From: Pleurocapsales cyanobacterium LEGE 10410
GTDB taxonomy: Bacteria; Cyanobacteriota; Cyanobacteriia; Cyanobacteriales; Xenococcaceae
Reading direction: 5' to 3'
Length of the DNA stretch: 64,000 nt
NCBI GenBank assembly: GCA_015207195.1
Contig: JADEXJ010000008.1
Span: 1-64,000 of the forward strand
Each line of letters starts with the position of its first letter. Position 1 is the stretch's first letter. Both the position numbers and the translations under genes were made by a program. This document shows positions 1-8,323 of the stretch, one piece after another. The notes under the pieces are model-generated. The model was not told where the DNA came from. It did no database searches and was given only the letters and a program-made list of their open reading frames with translations.

Positions 1-83
1 TACTGCTGTTGATTACGATAGTAAAGTTTCTGCCACTTGTCGGCATCAAAAGGCTGTTTCTTTAACGCTTTTGTTTGATTCAT
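1..83 (-). CDS. N-terminal 27 codons of an unidentified protein, cut by the window edge
   Basis: A minus-strand reading frame opens with ATG at 83 and runs off the left edge without a stop. The residues seen start MNQTKALKKQPF and are polar and basic, with a DADKWQKLYYRNQQQ stretch. This is too little to assign. The WQKLYYR context is faintly reminiscent of the N-terminus of IS630-type transposases, but I would not rely on it. There is no clear upstream gene in the same direction, since the amylase gene ends 160 bases away. Confidence 0.4.
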   Translation of the reverse strand, partial: MNQTKALKKQPFDADKWQKLYYRNQQQ

Positions 84-244
84 TACGCTTCCTCTGTATT
101 ACCTGATTTTACAGTGGGAAGGGAGTAAGTAGGTAGGAACAATAATTTATAACACCCAAACATCTTATTTCTTCCCTATCTCCCTATCTCCCCAAGCTGA
201 TTAATTATCTTCTATTTAATTACCCCCACCTACTTAGTTGTTAG

Positions 245-1726
245 TTATTTATTTACCCATACGGATACCGAACCTCCTTGACAGCTAAATTCCCCCCAAC
301 CATGTTCGTTGGTGGTTATTGGCTCGCTAATATGTTCGGTAACGTCATAAAAAGCTGTCTGGGGTTTACCTACTTCCATCCATTTTTTGCCACCCCAGCT
401 GTTACTAAGAATTACGGCGATCGCCCCTTGGTGTTCTGTATCGCCTAACCTCGTCCAGCCAACAAGATGAGCATCGTCAAAATAATCATACTGCTCGCCA
501 TAGGCATAATTTTGGCGAATATAGAGTAGTTTATCAATTATCCAATGATGATCGTTGAGCCAGACTTCGTGTTCTCGACCATCTCGACCGCGATCTTTAT
601 AGTGTGCGCCGTAGTAATCGCCATAAAAAATACAGGGATAGCCTTGTTGTCTCAGTAAAATAAGTGCATAGGCTAAAGGTTTAAACCAGGGTTCGACAGG
701 AGACTCTAAAGCTTGTAGGGGTTGGGAATCATGATTTTCGACAAAAGTTACTGCCAGACTCGGCTGCTGCTGTACTAAGGTGTTGTCAAAAATTTGACGT
801 AAGTCGTAATGTTCACCGCTTTTACTGGCACGATGAAAATTGTAGTGCAGCGGTACATCAAACAAAGACATTCTGCCTTCAGTATTTGTAATATACCTAT
901 GGAGTGCAGCAATATCGTCTGACCAGTATTCCCCTACGGCAAACATATTTTGTTCGGTATGGGGCAGCTCTCGGATAAAATCCAACCAGCCATGAAAAAA
1001 TAGGGAGCTAATGTGCTTGATTGCATCAATACGAACTCCGTCTACTCCCGTAGTTTCAAAATACCATTCTCCCCAGGCGGTTACTTCGTTGCGGACAGCT
1101 TCACTAGCCATATCGAGATCGCAAGCCATCAAAAAATCATAATTGCCGTGTCTGGGAGCGACATCAGTTTCAAACACTTTATTTACGAGGCGGTATACAC
1201 TGTGATCGCTCCAGTCGTAAGCATTGTGGTTTACTGCGTCAAAATGATTGGCATTCCATTTAAAAGCAGAATATTTATCTCCTCGCCCAGGGAAATCAAA
1301 CTTGGTATAGATTTTTATTTCGCGGTATTCCCCAGTCTCGTAATTGCGATCGTTCCAGGCTACAGGGACAGCCTGAACCTTTTCTGTTTCGTCACCACCA
1401 TCACGGTGATTTAGTACGATATCAGCATATACCTGTAACCCTGCCTGGTGCGCTGCCTCGACTGCTGCTAAATACTCTTGCTTCGTACCGTATTTGGTTC
1501 GAGTCGAACCTTTTTGGTCAAATTCTCCCAAATCGAACAAATCGTAAACCCCATAGCCAACGTCATAACCTCCACCACTACCTTTATAGGCTGGAGGAAG
1601 CCATAATGCAGTAATTCCTGCTGCTGCCAAATCTTGCGCTCTGTTAACTATTTGTTGCCACAATGTTCCATCAGGGGAAATATACCAATGGAAGTATTGC
1701 ATCATTACACCGTTGATAGATGACAT
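245..1726 (-). CDS. cytoplasmic alpha-amylase (GH13)
   Basis: A 493-residue glycoside hydrolase family 13 alpha-amylase of the short cytoplasmic type. It hydrolyses internal alpha-1,4 bonds of glucans, probably during glycogen turnover. All four family regions are visible: DIVLNHRDGG (region I), GVRIDAIKHI (region II, with the nucleophile Asp), FAVGEYW (region III, general acid Glu) and FVENHDSQP (region IV). The N-terminus MSSINGVMMQYFHWY is the usual start of this group, and there is no signal peptide, so the enzyme should act in the cytosol. Length is normal for the family. The gene stands alone, with about 160 bases to the partial gene on its left and over 300 bases to the next gene on its right. 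Confidence 0.95.
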   Translation of the reverse strand: MSSINGVMMQYFHWYISPDGTLWQQIVNRAQDLAAAGITALWLPPAYKGSGGGYDVGYGVYDLFDLGEFDQKGSTRTKYGTKQEYLAAVEAAHQAGLQVYADIVLNHRDGGDETEKVQAVPVAWNDRNYETGEYREIKIYTKFDFPGRGDKYSAFKWNANHFDAVNHNAYDWSDHSVYRLVNKVFETDVAPRHGNYDFLMACDLDMASEAVRNEVTAWGEWYFETTGVDGVRIDAIKHISSLFFHGWLDFIRELPHTEQNMFAVGEYWSDDIAALHRYITNTEGRMSLFDVPLHYNFHRASKSGEHYDLRQIFDNTLVQQQPSLAVTFVENHDSQPLQALESPVEPWFKPLAYALILLRQQGYPCIFYGDYYGAHYKDRGRDGREHEVWLNDHHWIIDKLLYIRQNYAYGEQYDYFDDAHLVGWTRLGDTEHQGAIAVILSNSWGGKKWMEVGKPQTAFYDVTEHISEPITTNEHGWGEFSCQGGSVSVWVNK

Positions 1727-2052
1727 AGCGATCTTTTATCCCCCAATGGGGGTAATTCCTCTTACTTTCTGCTATGAGCATACTATCAAGCACCTCGGCA
1801 ATAAATCGTAAAGTTAAAAAGTAATTTAGTTAGTTGTCAATCTAATCTCTATATCGAGGATGGCAATACTTATGGTAAATTTGCGATCGCTGCTAGGTAA
1901 AATTCGGCTGATTATAGCTAATTGTAAAGATATTATCGAAAATAAAACAATTAGGGTACAAGATGATTAATTTTGTCTAAGCGGATTAACTTTACTCAAA
2001 ATATCAACCTAAAATAAGAGTAATGTTATACAACAAACAGCCGAGGTTAACT
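1727..2052. other. spacer between amylase and the PCP_red gene
   Basis: This 326-base AT-rich spacer separates divergent genes and must hold both promoters. I see no strong hairpin or repeat. A 36-codon plus-strand frame (1860-1970) exists, but its only GAGG stretch directly abuts the ATG and the sequence matches nothing I know, so I do not call it a gene. Confidence 0.5.
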
Positions 2053-2238
2053 ATGGAAAACTTCGATTTAACAGACGATTTGCGTTGGACACTTCCAGCT
2101 CAGGCAAAACTGAAAATGATTCCTTTTTTCGCTCGCCCCCAAGCACGACAAAAGATTGAAGCAATGACCCGTGCAGCAGAATTAGAAGAAGTTACTGCCG
2201 AAATTGTCGAACGAGCTAGAGCCGAATTTGGACAGTGA
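2053..2238 (+). CDS. stand-alone PCP_red domain protein
   Basis: A 61-residue protein starting MENFDLTDDLRW. The whole protein corresponds to the PCP_red domain, the small helical module at the C-terminus of the light-independent protochlorophyllide reductase subunit ChlB. The pattern W-x-(11)-PFF-x-R-x-x-A-(several)-T-x-E-x-V-E-x-A-R is recognisable. In ChlB this module helps place the substrate; the role of the free-standing form is not established. An upstream in-frame ATG at 2023 exists, but ATG 2053 has a GAGG site six bases ahead and fits the family length. The following gene encodes a photosystem II assembly factor on the same strand, 153 bases downstream. Confidence 0.75.
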   Translation: MENFDLTDDLRWTLPAQAKLKMIPFFARPQARQKIEAMTRAAELEEVTAEIVERARAEFGQ

Positions 2239-2391
2239 TTATTTAAGGGATCTAACTCCTAGGGTTTGTTCGATTACTACACTTTGCCAGTCTGTTTGCC
2301 TTTAACCAGGTAATTAGTGATTTGTGCAAGAACTCTAGTATGGTGATTATATAAAAACCAAATCTATTTACATCTACAATTATCATTTTTG

Positions 2392-2760
2392 ATGTCACTT
2401 CAAACTCCTTCAATCGAATTCTTTCAGGGTGTTGCGGAAGACTTAAGCGGTGTCAGTTTGCGACGTAACAAAAATACTGGCATGCGTAATGTTTTGATGA
2501 TCTTTGAATCTTTAAACGCTTTGGAGAAATTTAACAGTTTTACTAAAGGATCTGCTCAGAATCTAAGCTTGATTGATTCTGAAGGAAAGATTTTAGTTAC
2601 GCCCAATTCTTTAAAGATGATTTTTGGTGGTGATGAGGGAGATGAGCTAAAACGAGTTGAATGCACATTTGAAATTGAATCTGATAGCCATTGGGAAAGG
2701 TTTTCCCGTTTTATGGAACGTTATGCAGAAGCCAACGGCATGGAATTTGGCAAAAGATAA
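2392..2760 (+). CDS. psb28: photosystem II assembly protein Psb28 (Psb28-2 type)
   Basis: A 122-residue soluble protein of the Psb28 family, which binds the cytoplasmic face of photosystem II assembly intermediates near CP47 and cytochrome b559. The family signature FxRFMxRYAEANGM is near the C-terminus, and IEFFQGVAEDLSGVSLRRN opens the protein. The SLRR and FGGDEGDEL features look closer to the second paralogue (Psb28-2) than to canonical Psb28; this is judged by eye. ATG 2392 is preferred over the TTG three bases upstream. The TIGR01777 gene follows 24 bases after the stop, so the two may be cotranscribed. Confidence 0.88.
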   Translation: MSLQTPSIEFFQGVAEDLSGVSLRRNKNTGMRNVLMIFESLNALEKFNSFTKGSAQNLSLIDSEGKILVTPNSLKMIFGGDEGDELKRVECTFEIESDSHWERFSRFMERYAEANGMEFGKR

Positions 2761-2784
2761 GTATTAATAACAACCTAATTAAAT

Positions 2785-3702
2785 ATGAAAATCGCAATTA
2801 CTGGGGCAACAGGATTAGTCGGTAGTCGCCTAGTAGCCAAACTCAGCCAACAAGGACATCAAATATTAGTTTTCACCCGTAATCCTAGTAAAGCTCAGAG
2901 GGTTTTTCCTGCCTCTACTTTCTCTAATTTAGAAATAGTCCAGTATACCCCGCAAGAGTCGGGAGAATGGCAGCAGCGCGTTTCTGGTTGCGATGGAGTA
3001 ATCAACCTGGCAGGGGAACCGATCGCCGAACGCTGGAGTCCTCAGCAAAAACAGGCAATTATGGCTAGTCGCCAAATTGGAACAAGAAAACTAGTTGAAG
3101 CGATCGCCATGGCAGAAGATAAGCCCAAAGTGCTGGTGAGTGGTTCGGCAGTTGGCTACTATGGCACCAGCGAAACTACTACCTTTGATGAAACTAGTGA
3201 TTCGGGTAACGATTTTCTGGCTCAAGTGTGCCAAAACTGGGAACAAGAGGCACAAAAAGTTACAGAATTGGGTGTCCGTTTGGTGATCTTGCGCATCGGT
3301 ATTGTGTTGGCTAACGGTGGTGCCTTGGGTAAGATGATCGGACCATTTAAGATGTTTGCTGGTGGTCCCATTGGCAGCGGTAAACAATGGTTTTCTTGGA
3401 TTCACCGCGATGATTTGGTGAATTTGCTCGTTCGGGCGATCAAGCAGGAAGATATGTCTGGAGTATATAACGCTACTGCGCCTAATCCAGTTCGGATGAG
3501 CCAGCTATGTCAAACTTTGGGAGAAGTAATGAATCGTCCTTCTTGGCTGCCAGTTCCCGACTTTGTGTTAGAACTCTTGTTAGGAGATGGGGCGATCGTG
3601 GTGTTGGAAGGACAACAGGTGTTGCCGAAGAAGACTCAGGATACAGGGTTTAATTATCAGTATCCAGAACTTAAAACAGCATTGACGGAAATTGTTAGAT
3701 AG
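2785..3702 (+). CDS. TIGR01777 family NAD(P)-dependent epimerase
   Basis: A 305-residue extended short-chain dehydrogenase fold of the TIGR01777 group (formerly annotated as SulA-like cell division inhibitor). The Rossmann motif TGATGLVGSRL is at residues 7-17. GEPIAERW, SGSAVGYYG and the conserved FSWIHRDDLV are all present. The C-terminal DUF1731-like segment (WLPVPDFVLELLLGDGA) is complete. Substrate is unknown in this family; plant and cyanobacterial members have been linked to chloroplast or thylakoid function. It lies 24 bases behind psb28, probably in the same transcript. Confidence 0.9.
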   Translation: MKIAITGATGLVGSRLVAKLSQQGHQILVFTRNPSKAQRVFPASTFSNLEIVQYTPQESGEWQQRVSGCDGVINLAGEPIAERWSPQQKQAIMASRQIGTRKLVEAIAMAEDKPKVLVSGSAVGYYGTSETTTFDETSDSGNDFLAQVCQNWEQEAQKVTELGVRLVILRIGIVLANGGALGKMIGPFKMFAGGPIGSGKQWFSWIHRDDLVNLLVRAIKQEDMSGVYNATAPNPVRMSQLCQTLGEVMNRPSWLPVPDFVLELLLGDGAIVVLEGQQVLPKKTQDTGFNYQYPELKTALTEIVR

Positions 3703-3893
3703 TGAGTTGTTGAGGGCGAACCGTAGTTTGCCCGTTTGAATTCGTATTAACTTTTTACTAATACAAAACTACCATAAGGAAATTAATTGTAATAACTATA
3801 ATCCTCTTCTGTCACTTTCCGAGGTGTTGGACGCTCGACACACCAAATGTATTAGGGATAAATGTATTAAATATATCGAGCGAATCTAGAAAT

Positions 3894-4868
3894 TTAGCTG
3901 GCAACTTGAAATCGACCCATCTGACGAAACTTATCGTAACGCAAATTTTTTCGTTGTTGAGGATTCATTTGCCATAGCTGTTCTAAGTTTTGACAAATAG
4001 TTTCTTTTAATTTGGCTGCTGCCTCAACAGGATTAGCGTGTGCGCCACTGCTAGGTTCGGTAATAATCTGATCGATTAAACCTAACTCTTTTAGGTCCCA
4101 TGATGTAATTTTCAATGCTGCTGCTGCTCGATCTGATTTTTTGGCATCTTTCCACAGAATTGCAGCACAGGCTTCGGGACTAGCGACGGTATAAACAGAA
4201 TGTTCTAACATCAACAGGCGATCGGCGACACCAATACCCAATGCCCCACCAGAACCCCCTTCACCAATTACAGTACAGACAATCGGCACGTCAAAGCTAA
4301 ACATTTGCTGTAAATTGTAGGCGATCGCCTCTCCTTGACCGAGCTTTTCTGCTTCAACTCCCGACCAGGCACCAGGAGTATCGATAAAAGCGATGATTGG
4401 CATATTAAACCTGTTGGCGTGCTGCATCAATCGTAGGGCTTTGCGATAGCCACCAGGATAAGCCATACCAAAATTACGCGCTACGTTGTCTTTGGTGTCT
4501 CTACCTTTTTGATGTCCCACGATCACCATGGGACGACCATCAATGCGAGCAACCCCGCCAACCAGAGCAGGATCGTCATAGCCACCGCGATCGCCATGTA
4601 GTTCTAACCATTCGTCGCTAATAGCTTGAACATAATCTAGAGTGCTTGGACGACGAGGATGACGGGCTAGCTGTAATCTTTGGGCTGGAGTAAGAGTGCT
4701 AAAAATTTCTTGGCGCAACTGTCGCGCCCTAATTTCTAGTTGAGATATCTCGGCAGAAACATCCACCTGATTTTCTTCCGCTAGGTCTTTAATCTGTTCG
4801 ATTCTAGATTCTAGTTCGCAAAGAGGTTTCTCAAAATCTAGTAAAAAGGTTTTACGCTTGTTGGACAT
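3894..4868 (-). CDS. accA: acetyl-CoA carboxylase carboxyltransferase subunit alpha
   Basis: A 324-residue AccA. With AccD it transfers the carboxyl group from biotin (on AccB) to acetyl-CoA, giving malonyl-CoA for fatty acid synthesis in the cytosol. Family landmarks visible are [48 protein letters not shown] and [12 protein letters not shown], followed by the short C-terminal helix region. ATG 4868 is taken instead of the TTG two codons upstream because [16 protein letters not shown] is the usual cyanobacterial beginning. It stands alone, as is usual in cyanobacteria where acc genes are scattered. Confidence 0.97.
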   Translation of the reverse strand: MSNKRKTFLLDFEKPLCELESRIEQIKDLAEENQVDVSAEISQLEIRARQLRQEIFSTLTPAQRLQLARHPRRPSTLDYVQAISDEWLELHGDRGGYDDPALVGGVARIDGRPMVIVGHQKGRDTKDNVARNFGMAYPGGYRKALRLMQHANRFNMPIIAFIDTPGAWSGVEAEKLGQGEAIAYNLQQMFSFDVPIVCTVIGEGGSGGALGIGVADRLLMLEHSVYTVASPEACAAILWKDAKKSDRAAAALKITSWDLKELGLIDQIITEPSSGAHANPVEAAAKLKETICQNLEQLWQMNPQQRKNLRYDKFRQMGRFQVAS

Positions 4869-5023
4869 AGACAATTAAGTAATTTAATACTTAATTTTAC
4901 ATTAATTCATGTCCTCGCAGATTATTATCTGTGAGCGAGTGCTTTTCAAGGGTCTTTGGTTCTAGAGCAAAGAGAAATACTATCAAGTTTGGCGATCGCC
5001 AATAAATTTTGCAGCCAAATTGT

Positions 5024-6043
5024 TTACTGTTCTTGAGAACGAATAAAAATGGTAAATTGCTCGATCAACTCAGGATTGCGCCAGCCTTTTTGAGTTTCTT
5101 CCATAATAATTTGCAGAGCTTCGGTGGGACTATAGGCTTTTTTATGAGGGCGATCGCTGGTTAAAGCGTCATAAATGTCAATAATCTGAAATATTTGTGC
5201 TAGGTAGGGAATTTGTGTACCAGATAAGCCATCGGGATAGCCAGTGCCATCCCAACGTTCGTGATGATGACGAATAATTGGTAAAACTCCGCTACGGTTA
5301 CGTAGTGGTTGACAAATTTCTTCACCAAATAAAACGTGTTGTCTGATTAATTCTCTTTCCTCATTAGTCAACTCTCCTTTTTTGAGCATGACGGCATCTG
5401 GGATAGCGATCGTGCCAATGTCATGTAGGTGGGCTGCAAAAGCAAGATCTTCGATCTCTTCTGGGGTCAAACCGAGATAGTTGCCAAAAGATTTAACTAA
5501 AGAAGCAATGCGAACACTGCCACCTTTATTGACGGAACGATTATCTACCGCTTTAGCGATAGTAAACAAGACTTGCTCGGTTTGATTCAATCCATCATTA
5601 AGACGCTTTTGATTGATTAAAGATTTGACTCTGGCAGATAGTTCGATGCGGTTTAATGGCTTGACTAAAATATCATCTCCGCCAGCCTCCATCATCTTAA
5701 TCCGATCTTCTCGGCTATTGGTCAGGGTTGTCAAAACCACAGGAATGTTTGCCGTGCGACAGTCTTCTTTTAGCTGACGACAAAAGCTGAAGCTATCTAT
5801 TTGTCGCATCATCGCATCGAGCAAAATCAAATCTGGCTGTTGTTTGACAATATCTTCAAGTATCAAAGATAGGTTGTCAGCTTCTAATACTTCGTAACCG
5901 TCTAAGGACAAAAGATCGGCTGCGGTCATACGACTTAAAGGATTCTCATCAATAATTAAAATCTTAGCGATCGCTGAATGAAGACTGTTGCTTACTGAAG
6001 AATCTATCTTAGTAGCCAGAGGAAACTCGCCAATTTTTTTCAT
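5024..6043 (-). CDS. response regulator with HD-GYP phosphodiesterase domain
   Basis: A 339-residue two-domain protein. Residues about 27-145 form a CheY-like receiver, with the phosphoacceptor Asp in LILLDAMM and the conserved Lys in LVKPL. The C-terminal half is an HD-GYP domain: HLHDIG supplies the HD pair and HHERWDGTGYPDGL the GYP motif, all intact. The family hydrolyses cyclic di-GMP, so this is probably a phosphorylation-controlled output enzyme. No histidine kinase is adjacent, so the partner is unknown. A REC-GGDEF-EAL protein about 11 kb away belongs to the same signalling chemistry. Confidence 0.92.
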   Translation of the reverse strand: MKKIGEFPLATKIDSSVSNSLHSAIAKILIIDENPLSRMTAADLLSLDGYEVLEADNLSLILEDIVKQQPDLILLDAMMRQIDSFSFCRQLKEDCRTANIPVVLTTLTNSREDRIKMMEAGGDDILVKPLNRIELSARVKSLINQKRLNDGLNQTEQVLFTIAKAVDNRSVNKGGSVRIASLVKSFGNYLGLTPEEIEDLAFAAHLHDIGTIAIPDAVMLKKGELTNEERELIRQHVLFGEEICQPLRNRSGVLPIIRHHHERWDGTGYPDGLSGTQIPYLAQIFQIIDIYDALTSDRPHKKAYSPTEALQIIMEETQKGWRNPELIEQFTIFIRSQEQ

Positions 6044-6347
6044 TATTTTTCTAAGAATAAAAAATATTTTAACTAGTTATAGATAGCTATCAACTAATAA
6101 CATCTACGCTTTTTACCTTGAAGATAAGGGGGGTAGTTGCCAAATTTTTTAGCTGATGATCTTAGCCTAGCTCGGATTTTGTACTACAACGACAAAATTA
6201 ATCCAAATTTTAAGTTGCTATTAATCTTTATTATGAATGTTAATTTTTTGTTTGAGATCGGGCATAATACCTAATTCAATTTGGGAATCTGATGACTTAA
6301 TCTGGGATCAAAGATCTTACATAAGTAGATTTGCCGTTCAATTGAGG
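6044..6347. other. spacer upstream of the HD-GYP regulator
   Basis: This 304-base AT-rich stretch lies between two minus-strand genes. It must hold the promoter of the HD-GYP gene. I see no repeat, hairpin or small coding frame that stands out. Confidence 0.4.
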
Positions 6348-7223
6348 TTAAATATTTAACAATCGCCAGCGTTTACGCCACTGAGAAGTAGATTCTAAAT
6401 TACTTAGCTGTTGTTCCTGCTGTCGTCTACAAATTATTTCTGCTGCCGAATCCTGTAAATTTCGGTCTCGATAGGGAATGGCAGCGCGAGTTTGCAAATG
6501 TTCTTGTTCTTTAAGAGCAAGTTTTGGTATATTTTGATACTTAAACCTGGCTAAAGTTCCTGGCGATTTGCGACCAGCCCCAGTAATTGAACCAATCTCT
6601 AAACCAGCGTTTAAGATAGCTGTGCGTACTGCTGCCGAACAGGAATAGGTAGCTAGTTTACCTTGAGGAACGAGACATTGAGCTACTAGCTGAATAAATT
6701 CAATAGTCCAAAGCTGAGGACATTTTGGCGGAGAAAAAGGATCGAGAAAAATCGCGTCAGCCTGCCAATTCTCTTTAATTACAGACTGGATAGTAGTTCT
6801 AGCATCCCCCAAAAGTAATTTGGCGGTTAAAAATTTGTTTTCTACCAAAGATGTTTGAGCCAGTTTGGTTAACAAATCTGGTACGGGCGATCGCCATTGA
6901 TTTAACAGCTCGTGGGCGATCGCCTGACGGGGAACATCTAAGGCTATTTCCAAAGCAATCAACTCGACTCGACACTGAGGATTGACCGACCAAATTGCTT
7001 CTAGGGCAGCAGCACTGTTGTAGCCCAAACCATAACAAATATCTAATAACCGAATCGTAGTTTGTTGTCGAGCTAACTGGGCGATCGCACAGGGTTGAAT
7101 ATACCTTACCTCTGCTTCTTGCTTGGCACCAAAGGAGGAGTGAAAAGTTTCCTGGAATTCTTCAGAAAAGAAGGTATATGAACCATCTTGAGTAAGCTGA
7201 GGGTTGAAACAACCGTCTTTCAT
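6348..7223 (-). CDS. MnmC-like tRNA wobble-uridine methyltransferase
   Basis: A 291-residue Rossmann-fold methyltransferase of the DUF752/MnmD type, the methyltransferase half of MnmC without the FAD-linked oxidase half. The expected reaction is SAM-dependent methylation of 5-aminomethyl-2-thiouridine at tRNA position 34. Visible landmarks are TFHSSFGAKQEAEVRYIQP, the SAM loop LLDICYGLGYNSAAALE, and DAIFLDPFSPPKCPQLW. The C-terminal SITGAGRKSPGTLARF is also family-like. Single-domain forms occur in cyanobacteria, so the length is normal. The tRNA gene just upstream is on the other strand. Confidence 0.85.
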   Translation of the reverse strand: MKDGCFNPQLTQDGSYTFFSEEFQETFHSSFGAKQEAEVRYIQPCAIAQLARQQTTIRLLDICYGLGYNSAAALEAIWSVNPQCRVELIALEIALDVPRQAIAHELLNQWRSPVPDLLTKLAQTSLVENKFLTAKLLLGDARTTIQSVIKENWQADAIFLDPFSPPKCPQLWTIEFIQLVAQCLVPQGKLATYSCSAAVRTAILNAGLEIGSITGAGRKSPGTLARFKYQNIPKLALKEQEHLQTRAAIPYRDRNLQDSAAEIICRRQQEQQLSNLESTSQWRKRWRLLNI

Positions 7224-7316
7224 AACAGGGAAGGGGTAAGATCTACGGTCTGTTAATTCTAAAAAATTTTCTTTAAATCGGATAAAGTTTGTTGTACAAT
7301 AAAAAAGTTGAAAAAC

Positions 7317-7390
7317 GGCTCGGTGGCTCAGTTGGTTAGAGCGGGGGACTCATAAGCCCTAGGTCGTCGGTTCAAATCCGACCCGAGCCA
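7317..7390 (+). tRNA. tRNA-Met (CAU anticodon)
   Basis: A 74-base cloverleaf can be folded. The acceptor stem GGCTCGG pairs with CCGAGCC followed by discriminator A. The D arm GCTC...GAGC encloses AGTTGGTTA, the anticodon loop is CTCATAA, and the T arm GTCGG/CCGAC encloses TTCAAAT. CCA is not encoded. The anticodon stem contains an A-G mismatch next to the loop. The G1-C72 pair argues against initiator tRNA. Elongator Met is the default reading; the CAU anticodon would also fit tRNA-Ile2 if lysidine-modified. Confidence 0.9.
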
Positions 7391-7689
7391 TTTTTAGGGA
7401 AAGCTTAATTATTTCTGCAATAGGTTCACCGTTAGATTAGATTTAAGGCGATCGCCAGTCTTGTTGAGTTTTGTCCCTGCTGAGTAGCCCAAGTAGAATT
7501 AGATTGAGCTTCCACTGCTGCTAATTGCTGAATTAATTGATTTTGTAGCTTCGTTTGATGAAAATCTGCTGCATCAAAAGTAGTTTCCAAAGCGTTGTAC
7601 CACAGACTACTGGAGCTATAAACATCTAAAAGTCTGCTAATAGTGGAAGAAGCAACTGCAAAAGTAAGTGGTTGAAGTTGAGTAAAACC

Positions 7690-8128
7690 AGTTCGATGAA
7701 GTGGCTTTCTGGCTTTAAATTTAGAGCGAGGCTGCTTGCTCCGTCCTATACGCTGAGGAGACCTCAGACGGAGCTAATGCCCCATCGTCTCGCTCTGCGA
7801 GACTGGCAAAGCAGAGCTTTGCGTGGCGGTGCGCTTCTTGACGACTCTGGGATTAGTTCGACCTTGACGGGTCGGGATAATTTGTTCGGCAATTTCTGAG
7901 ATTAACCAAGAAAAGAAGTAAGGTAGAGAAGAAGGTAAAGCTTGTTGAAACTGAGAAATAGCTCGGCGCAGAATGCGTAAAGTACCCGTAAAACTGAATT
8001 GCAAAGGAGATGGCGAGGTTTTACTTAAAGCGCGAAAAATCAAAGAACGTATTGCGAGCGTGAGCAAGCAACCACCCGTAAATTTCTTGAACGACTAATT
8101 TGGGCTTTTTGGAGCAATAAGAGTTAAA
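7690..8128 (-). pseudogene. remnant of an IS4-family transposase C-terminus
   Basis: Only the C-terminal part of an IS4-like transposase survives. Reading leftward, one frame gives KPKLVVQEIYGWLLAH, a frameshift near 8055 follows, and the next frame gives LAIRSLIFRA, FSFTGTLRILRRAI and RQGRTNPRVVKK. The expected tail SKFKARKPLHR reappears only after an insertion (7726-7833) that carries a stop. The catalytic DDE core is absent, so this cannot encode an active enzyme. The frame to the left (7440-7690) stays open after KPLHR but matches nothing I know and may be fused flanking sequence. Confidence 0.8.
7726..7833. repeat. palindromic interspersed element inside the IS4 remnant
   Basis: About 108 bases separate the codons for VVKK and SKF of the transposase. 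The block has three neighbouring perfect short hairpins, each with a three-base loop: CTGAGG-AGA-CCTCAG (7753-7767, nested in CTCCGTC/GACGGAG), GTCTCGC-TCT-GCGAGAC (7787-7803) and GCAAAGC-AGA-GCTTTGC (7806-7822). The size is a multiple of three but it contains a stop. It looks like a small non-autonomous repeat that landed in an already decaying insertion sequence. Confidence 0.75.
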
Positions 8129-8323
8129 GGTAACAATTTCATCGGCTTTTTATGACAAATACTCTCATTAACTCATATTTTTGTCTTAACCGAACAGTAT
8201 TGGCCCGAATCTCTAAAGTCGTTCTAATTAATTTCCGTACCCTCTCAATTATTGGTTCGCGGGACAAATGACAAATAACGCTCTTCCCTAGTTAACTTTA
8301 ATTGCGCCGTCCCACCTAAACAA

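Noticed and set aside
1013-1414. 133-codon plus-strand frame inside the amylase gene
   Set aside because: It is the antisense shadow of a clear GH13 enzyme and has no family resemblance.
1860-1970. 36-codon plus-strand frame
   Set aside because: The GAGG stretch abuts the ATG directly and the peptide has no recognisable features.
7672-7899. 75-codon plus-strand frame
   Set aside because: It lies across the IS4 remnant and its palindromic insert, and is antisense to the recognisable transposase.
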